Source: CAZBWS01 sp964495705 (lineage in GTDB: Bacteria; Pseudomonadota; Gammaproteobacteria; HTCC5015). From it: a stretch of DNA of 19,569 nt. Position 1 is the stretch's first letter. Each line of letters starts with the position of its first letter. The stretch is from assembly GCA_964495705.1 (NCBI GenBank), contig CAZBWS010000048.1, positions 1-19,569 on the forward strand. Reading direction: 5' to 3'. This document shows positions 15,166-19,569 of this stretch, piece after piece. Made by a program: the position numbers and the translations under genes. The notes under the pieces are model-generated. The model was not told where the DNA came from. It searched no databases and saw nothing but the letters and a program-made list of their open reading frames with translations.

Positions 15166-16086
15166 TTAATAGATTACTTCTAAGTGGTCTTTCAGGCCTT
15201 TGGGGAGTCTGTCGGCAATAGTACGACCAATTTCTTGGAATAATACCTTGCGAGGGCTAGAAGGGCGGTAGAAGATAGCTATATCGCGTTTTGGTTGAGG
15301 ATTAGTAAACGGGATGATGGAAATATCACTTTCAGAGCATTGGCTCGATTCTGCTGCTAGTGTAGGCAGAAGAGTTGCTCCCGCGCCACTGGCCACCATT
15401 TGACGCAATGTCTCTAAGCTTGTGGCTTTAAAGCCACTCATCTCGTGTGAGCCCATTTTGTGGCAAATATCTAATGCTTGGTCACGCAGGCAGTGCCCAT
15501 CTTCTAATAGCATCATTTCTTCATTTTTGAGCTGCGATGGCGTTAGCGATTTTTCTTTACCTAAATGGTGGCCCATTGGTAGTGCCGCAAAAAATGCTTC
15601 GGAATATATGGGATAGCTGTCTATACGTTCATCGGATATGGGTAAGGCCATTATCGCGGCGTCAACTTTGCCTGTTTTCAACATGTCGGTGAGAACGTGG
15701 GTTTGTGCTTCGTGTAAATATAATTTCACTTCGGGAAAGCGTTTGCGTATCGCTTTTACCGCATAAGGTAATAAATAGGGCCCAATAGTTGGGATTAGCC
15801 CTAGTGTGAATATGCCAGACTCAGGGTCAGAAGCCTGCTTTGCCAAGGCTTTGATTTCATCTACATCGTTGAGTATCTCGCCCGCTCGCTCAGCGATAGT
15901 GATGCCAATGTTGGTCAACATGACGTTTTTGTTATCGCGTTCAACTAGCGTTACGCCTAGTTCTACTTCAAGTTTTTTTATTTGCGTACTTAGGGTTGGC
16001 TGACTGACAAAGCAAGATTCGGCTGCACGGCCAAAGTGCTTATGTTCGGCTAGGGCGGTAAGATACTTTAAGTCACGTATGTTCAT
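15166..16086 (-). CDS. oxyR: Hydrogen peroxide sensor OxyR (LysR family)
   Basis: Thiol-based transcription activator of peroxide defence. The 306 residues have an N-terminal LysR helix-turn-helix (about 1-65, HFGRAAESCFVSQPTLSTQI) and a C-terminal sensor domain. The sensing cysteines C199 and C208 are in DGHCLRDQALDIC, at exactly the E. coli positions and spacing, and the following ATSLETLRQMVASGAGATLLP is also OxyR-specific. This separates it from other LysR regulators. An additional Cys is present at residue 25. The start at 16086 is the conserved MNIRDLKYL. An OxyR-like operator lies just upstream, and the 60-bp gap to the preceding minus-strand gene allows independent or read-through transcription. 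It ends at the bidirectional terminator. Confidence 0.96.
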   Translation of the reverse strand: MNIRDLKYLTALAEHKHFGRAAESCFVSQPTLSTQIKKLEVELGVTLVERDNKNVMLTNIGITIAERAGEILNDVDEIKALAKQASDPESGIFTLGLIPTIGPYLLPYAVKAIRKRFPEVKLYLHEAQTHVLTDMLKTGKVDAAIMALPISDERIDSYPIYSEAFFAALPMGHHLGKEKSLTPSQLKNEEMMLLEDGHCLRDQALDICHKMGSHEMSGFKATSLETLRQMVASGAGATLLPTLAAESSQCSESDISIIPFTNPQPKRDIAIFYRPSSPRKVLFQEIGRTIADRLPKGLKDHLEVIY

Positions 16087-16114
16087 TAGTGTTGACTCTT
16101 TATATAAAGGGAAT

Positions 16115-16151
16115 AAAAATAGCTTCTATCAATCATATAGCTAAATTCAAT
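16115..16151 (-). promoter_or_regulatory. Candidate OxyR operator upstream of oxyR
   Basis: The central pair CTAT-N7-ATAG (16126-16129, 16137-16140) has the exact spacing of the inner halves of the four-part OxyR site, and both flanking T positions (ATAGnT register, 16120 and 16142) fit. The outer elements are degenerate (AAAA for ATAG at 16115, CAAT for CTAT at 16148). It lies 29-65 bp upstream of the oxyR start and runs into the stop codon of the next gene, consistent with autoregulation. A TATA-rich -10 region is at about 16098-16106. Confidence 0.45.
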
Positions 16152-17160
16152 CATTGTTAATAAGCATTTCTAGTCGTATGAATAATGCGGCTTCTGAGTC
16201 TGGATCTTGGTTGATTTCAGGGGCTACAAAATAGGTGTGACTAGGTTCTACTTCAAGAAATAACCAGCTGTGATAGAGGCGGTGGCGCCAACGTATACTA
16301 GCGGTATAGCTGTCAATATAAGGGTTTAGTCTATTGTCTCCACTAGCAGATAGTTGATAAACAAACGCATGATCATTGTTGATTCGATGTTGTAGCTCGG
16401 GTGTATGGTCAAAGCGGTAGTAACCGCCTCTATTAAAATAACGCACTCGGTTAGCTAAACGAAAGCCCCAGTCTGAATTGACTAAATAAAAATAATTAAT
16501 ATGACTGGTGTAGATCGTTTTTCGACGTGTGAAATGTGCTGCGGAAAATGTGGTCTTGATGTTGTGACCCGTATGGCCAAAACGTCGACTGAGTCGGCCT
16601 TCGAAAAATAGTTCAGGTGCGTTGCCCCAGCGCGAACCTAGTTGTAATTTAGGCCGCCACTTTTTAAAGTCTTTTGCAATATATTGTAAGCCTGTAGTGA
16701 AAGCGCCTCTTTCATTGTCGCTGTTATTATTCGCGGTGTCATTAATACGATCGTCGTTTTCATCATCGGAGGAAATGATGAGGTTAAAACGATCTTCTGT
16801 ATTGGGTAATTTAAGGCGTACATCTAAGCCAATGTCACCCTCTAAGCCTCTGCGTTCACGCAAGCCTGTCTCAAAAAATAATTTCGCTTTACTAGCTTCG
16901 TTGAGTTCTCCGTTGATGACTTCATCGGCAAAAAAACGTTGCATAAAATAAAGGTCGAGCTTCTCGCTGGTGGCGTTAATGCGTTGGCCGAGCCAGTCGC
17001 GACTGCTAGATAGTTTGTTAATAGTTTTAGAGTGAGATTTCTTTTCAGAAGCATCTTCAAAATAAGCCAGGTCCCCATCATCCGCAGCACAGAGTAGAGA
17101 TAGGCACAGGAAATTAGCGGTTACTAGTACCTTTGTTACTGACATTAGCCTGCAATCCAT
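16147..17160 (-). CDS. Putative outer-membrane beta-barrel protein, function unknown
   Basis: A signal peptide (LVTANFLCLSLLCA, cleavage after about residue 25) leads into a region containing SSRDWLGQRINATSEKLDLYF. After that come many alternating amphipathic strands with aromatic residues, such as KAKLFFETGLRERR, DIGLDVRLKLP, AHFTRRKTIYTSHINYFYL, WGFRLANRVRYFN and SWLFLEVEPSHTYF. This is the look of a monomeric barrel of about 10-12 strands, resembling from memory uncharacterised barrel proteins common in marine gammaproteobacteria. It is 337 residues long. The start may be this ATG or the in-frame ATG at 17145, where GCAGG lies close upstream and the signal peptide would have a shorter n-region. 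The last residue is not the usual aromatic. It follows the small membrane-protein gene by 21 bp and precedes oxyR by 60 bp. Confidence 0.75.
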   Translation of the reverse strand: MDCRLMSVTKVLVTANFLCLSLLCAADDGDLAYFEDASEKKSHSKTINKLSSSRDWLGQRINATSEKLDLYFMQRFFADEVINGELNEASKAKLFFETGLRERRGLEGDIGLDVRLKLPNTEDRFNLIISSDDENDDRINDTANNNSDNERGAFTTGLQYIAKDFKKWRPKLQLGSRWGNAPELFFEGRLSRRFGHTGHNIKTTFSAAHFTRRKTIYTSHINYFYLVNSDWGFRLANRVRYFNRGGYYRFDHTPELQHRINNDHAFVYQLSASGDNRLNPYIDSYTASIRWRHRLYHSWLFLEVEPSHTYFVAPEINQDPDSEAALFIRLEMLINND

Positions 17161-17181
17161 TTACAGGTATCGAGAGTGCGT

Positions 17182-17541
17182 TTAAGCATTTTTACTGAGC
17201 AATTTGTATTGCACAGTCGGTATAGTAAAACTGCAAATATGGCTAAGCAGTATTCCAGTAATTAGCCACCATACATTACTGATATCGGCCCCGTCACGTA
17301 ACATAATATAGCTTGCACTGAATGTTACGAGTAGAGGAATTGTATTGATACCAATAAATAGGTTGCGACGTAGTTTAGTACTGAAGAATTTAAAAAATGT
17401 TAAGAGCAAAGTAATAAAAAAAACAACAGCCAAAAACCAACTATTGAGTAATAGTACCCAAAAACCCTCGGCACCTAAGCCCGTGTCGGCAGAGGCTAGA
17501 GTAGGCAATAATGAGGATGAAATTAAAACTATTCTATTCAC
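17182..17541 (-). CDS. Small integral membrane protein, function unknown
   Basis: No family recognised. The 119 residues are dominated by hydrophobic segments: an N-terminal one that could be a cleavable signal peptide (ISSSLLPTLASA), then about 27-50 (FWVLLLNSWFLAVVFFITLL), 61-81 and 89-110, giving three or four membrane passes joined by short loops, with basic KFFSTKLRR after the second. The start is a GTG at 17541 with GAGG at good distance. The overlapping ATG at 17543 is in another frame and stops at once. It is 39 bp after the lipoprotein gene and 21 bp before the barrel gene, so an operon is likely. The composition does not suggest a transporter or toxin. Confidence 0.75.
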   Translation of the reverse strand: MNRIVLISSSLLPTLASADTGLGAEGFWVLLLNSWFLAVVFFITLLLTFFKFFSTKLRRNLFIGINTIPLLVTFSASYIMLRDGADISNVWWLITGILLSHICSFTIPTVQYKLLSKNA

Positions 17542-17580
17542 ATAAGCCTCGCTTTGTTTGTTAAATAAGCTGTGTATACA

Positions 17581-18144
17581 TTAATTATTTGACCATTTGG
17601 TCTCTTCAAAGAAGTTCATGGTGTGGTTTGGAATATTAATGCTGGAACCCGACACAATTAATTTATTAACACTGATACTAGCATCTTTAATTTGCTCACA
17701 GGTATAGGGAGTAGAGTAGGTAAACTGTTTGTTACCGCGCTTTTCATCAGTATCAGCTTCGGCAAATTTGAGTTGCTGTTGTTTCCCATTTAACGCCAAA
17801 TTAATGATAACGGATTGATGGTTTACACGCAGGCCATGGCTGGATTGCAAAATTAGCTTGAAAGGGCGTTGTGCGGCATCTTTTTTGACCTTATTGCCCG
17901 TTGGTAATAAGGGGGGCATGGGAATGACTGGAAAGGTCATTGTGCCTTTGTGTACCACTTCGGCACAGTTGCCTATAAGGCTAATACCATAGGATTTTTT
18001 TAAGTCGAGCTGATACAAGCCATAGCGATCTTTACGTGCATTATCGCCTTCAAAGCGAATACCAGAGCGGAATGTGGCACTGCTTGTCGAGCATGCGCTG
18101 AGAATAAGGCTGGCAGTTAATAGAAAGATGAGAGGATTGTTCAT
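17581..18144 (-). CDS. Putative lipoprotein, function unknown
   Basis: A lipoprotein signal peptide ending in the lipobox LSAC places the lipidated cysteine at residue 18; the next residues are ST, with no aspartate at +2, so outer-membrane sorting is expected. The mature part (about 170 residues) is rich in beta-type strands, with KSYGISLIGNCAEVV and FTYSTPYTCEQIKDA carrying C60 and C149, a possible disulphide pair. No domain was recognised. The length is normal for small envelope lipoproteins. It is the first gene of a minus-strand run with the membrane protein and the barrel gene, divergent from dadA across a 156-bp gap. A role with these two envelope neighbours is an inference from position only. 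Confidence 0.75.
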   Translation of the reverse strand: MNNPLIFLLTASLILSACSTSSATFRSGIRFEGDNARKDRYGLYQLDLKKSYGISLIGNCAEVVHKGTMTFPVIPMPPLLPTGNKVKKDAAQRPFKLILQSSHGLRVNHQSVIINLALNGKQQQLKFAEADTDEKRGNKQFTYSTPYTCEQIKDASISVNKLIVSGSSINIPNHTMNFFEETKWSNN

Positions 18145-18300
18145 GTTTATGTCTAAAGTGATTAAGTATTCAGAAGCAATAAAGTAGTCGATATATTATT
18201 TTACCACCCATTGCTGTTTTAGATAGGTTTATCAAGCAAGCAATGCCGCCTTAACGAAAAAAAATGAAACTTTTGCGGTGCTTACGTTTAAACTTGCGCA
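18145..18300. promoter_or_regulatory. Divergent promoter region, lipoprotein gene / dadA
   Basis: A 156-bp A/T-rich gap between two divergent starts must hold both promoters. I could not identify a convincing -35/-10 pair for either. A 15-codon frame (ATG at 18264, TAA at 18309) overlaps the dadA start, but it has no ribosome binding site of note and is not annotated as a gene. Confidence 0.35.
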
Positions 18301-19569
18301 ATGCATTTTAACTCTTCCAATACCGCACAGTTTAGCTTTGATTACACCGAGCAATATGATGTTGCTGTCTTAGGTGCTGGTGTGATTGGTATTAGTACCG
18401 CATATTGGTTGGCCAAGGCGGGCTTGAAAGTACTAGTGGTTGATAAAGAACCCGAGCCAGGTCGAGGGACGTCCTTTGCTAATGGCGGGCAGATTTCGGT
18501 TTGTCATGCGGAGCCATGGGCTAATGTGAAAGCCCCTTTACAAGTTTTACGCTGGTTGGCTGACCCTACAGCTCCGCTGCTATTTCGCCCCCGTGCAGAT
18601 ACGCAACAATGGCGTTGGTTGGCTACATGGTTGTGGGAATGTCTGCCTGGGCGCTCTACAACGAACACAGAAATGATTTTAAAGCTTGCCCTGCACTCAC
18701 GCCGTTGTTTACAGCAGCTTCGTCAAGAGCATGCCTTGCAATATGAACACCGCAGGGAGGGGATTTTGCATTTCTATCGCACCCCATCTGCGTTTAAGGC
18801 TGCACAGCCAGTGTCAGCTTTAATGCAAAGGCTAGGCTGCGAGCGTGAAGTGGTGTCCACTGACAAAGTGTTGGCAATAGAGCCTGCCTTAACCCCCGTC
18901 GCCGATGAAATTGTGGGTGGGACTTATACCGCAGATGATGAGTCGGGCAATGCCTATGAGTATTGCCAGGAAATGCGTATAGTTTGTTTGCGTATGGGAG
19001 TGAAATTTGTATTTGAGGCGGATGTGACAGAGCAGAAGTTACACAATACAGAGTTACAACTGAGTATTAAGCATGGTGGCGAACTTAAGCCTGTTAAGGC
19101 CAAACACGTTGTTGTGTGCATGGGAGTTTGGTCTTCCGCCTTTCTACAGGGTATTGGCTATAACATTAATATGTATCCCGCTAAGGGCTACTCTGTGACG
19201 ATACCGGTTGAAAATACTGCCGCAGCACCGACAACGAGTCTTACGGATGACGAATATAAATTAGTGATGAGCCGCCTAGGTGACAAACTGCGTGTAGCAG
19301 GTACAGCAGAGCTCAGTGGCTATTCTCAAAGTGTGAATGAAGTTCGCTGCAAGGCGATACTTGATAGAGTGAAAACGTATTTCCCAGAAATGGGGGGCTA
19401 TGGGCAGGCGAAATTTTGGGCGGGTTTACGACCATCAACACCGAATAATGTACCCGTGATTGGTAAAACGCACTTAGATAATGTTTGGGTAAACACTGGG
19501 CATGGAACACTGGGTTGGACGATGGCCTGTGGTTCGGGGGAGTTGTTGGCTAAACAAGTGATTAAGGAA
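18301..19569 (+). CDS. dadA: D-amino-acid dehydrogenase, DadA family (cut by window edge)
   Basis: FAD-dependent, membrane-associated oxidative deamination of D-amino acids (typically D-alanine), feeding electrons to the respiratory chain. The window holds 423 codons, so only a short C-terminal piece is missing compared with about 430 residues in the family. An N-terminal FAD motif GAGVIG is at 25-30, followed by EPGRGTSFANGGQIS, WAGLRPSTPNNVPVIG and NTGHGTLGWTMACGSGE, all typical of DadA. The protein has about 18 residues before the usual family start. An upstream in-frame stop at 18289 and no internal ATG or GTG before the FAD motif make the ATG at 18301 the only good start. It has no strong ribosome binding site. 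dadX (alanine racemase), a common partner, would be beyond the edge if present. Other DAO-family oxidases are a less likely alternative. Confidence 0.88.
   Translation, partial: MHFNSSNTAQFSFDYTEQYDVAVLGAGVIGISTAYWLAKAGLKVLVVDKEPEPGRGTSFANGGQISVCHAEPWANVKAPLQVLRWLADPTAPLLFRPRADTQQWRWLATWLWECLPGRSTTNTEMILKLALHSRRCLQQLRQEHALQYEHRREGILHFYRTPSAFKAAQPVSALMQRLGCEREVVSTDKVLAIEPALTPVADEIVGGTYTADDESGNAYEYCQEMRIVCLRMGVKFVFEADVTEQKLHNTELQLSIKHGGELKPVKAKHVVVCMGVWSSAFLQGIGYNINMYPAKGYSVTIPVENTAAAPTTSLTDDEYKLVMSRLGDKLRVAGTAELSGYSQSVNEVRCKAILDRVKTYFPEMGGYGQAKFWAGLRPSTPNNVPVIGKTHLDNVWVNTGHGTLGWTMACGSGELLAKQVIKE

Noticed and set aside
16622..16951. Plus-strand frame of about 109 codons opposite the barrel gene
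   Set aside because: Antisense shadow: the minus-strand frame has a signal peptide and coherent barrel-like strand pattern, while the plus frame shows serine/leucine-rich chance composition.

Overview
The window reads as ordinary chromosome from a marine-type gammaproteobacterium. The evidence is an RNase E whose catalytic residues fall at E. coli numbering, the divergent rne/rluC pair, an OxyR with the E. coli cysteine pair, and the linked electron-transfer-flavoprotein (ETF) genes. Moderate base composition and the mix of genes suggest a Cellvibrionales/Spongiibacteraceae-like or related lineage. That placement is an impression from gene content, not a computed result. I see no rRNA, tRNA, CRISPR, insertion sequence, prophage or integrase. 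Almost the whole window is coding.

Layout. (1) 1-1721, minus: the N-terminal 573 codons of rne, cut by the window edge, with a structured leader and a promoter in the 426-bp gap before rluC. (2) 2148-8052, plus: rluC, a HAD phosphatase, an SppA-type S49 protease, nnr (NAD(P)HX repair), tsaE (tRNA t6A synthesis) and amiB (division amidase). The first five are tightly packed; amiB follows a 122-bp gap with hairpins. This run joins two housekeeping neighbourhoods that are usually separate, rne-rluC-HAD-sppA and nnr-tsaE-amiB. (3) 8059-11512, minus: etfD (ETF-ubiquinone oxidoreductase), a DUF924 protein, a 91-residue unknown and a crotonase-fold protein. (4) 11699-15100, plus: etfB and etfA, then two exported proteins, one with a Cds6-like C-terminal domain and one PhnD-like binding protein, ended by a strong bidirectional terminator. 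(5) 15166-18144, minus: a lipoprotein, a small membrane protein and a putative outer-membrane barrel, all uncharacterised, followed by oxyR. (6) 18301 to the edge, plus: a DadA-type D-amino-acid dehydrogenase, nearly complete.

How the genes work together. etfB, etfA and etfD form the electron path from acyl-CoA and related dehydrogenases to the quinone pool. They diverge from a 186-bp gap that contains a perfect 16-bp palindrome resembling operators of LiuR, a MerR-family regulator of branched-chain amino-acid and acyl-CoA catabolism. The palindrome overlaps long-spacer promoters facing both ways. A crotonase in the etfD operon fits this catabolic theme. A second visible regulatory element is an OxyR-like operator directly upstream of oxyR, consistent with autoregulation.

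I found no clear new defence or mobile system. The least explained parts are the three-gene envelope cluster upstream of oxyR and the exported pair downstream of etfA.
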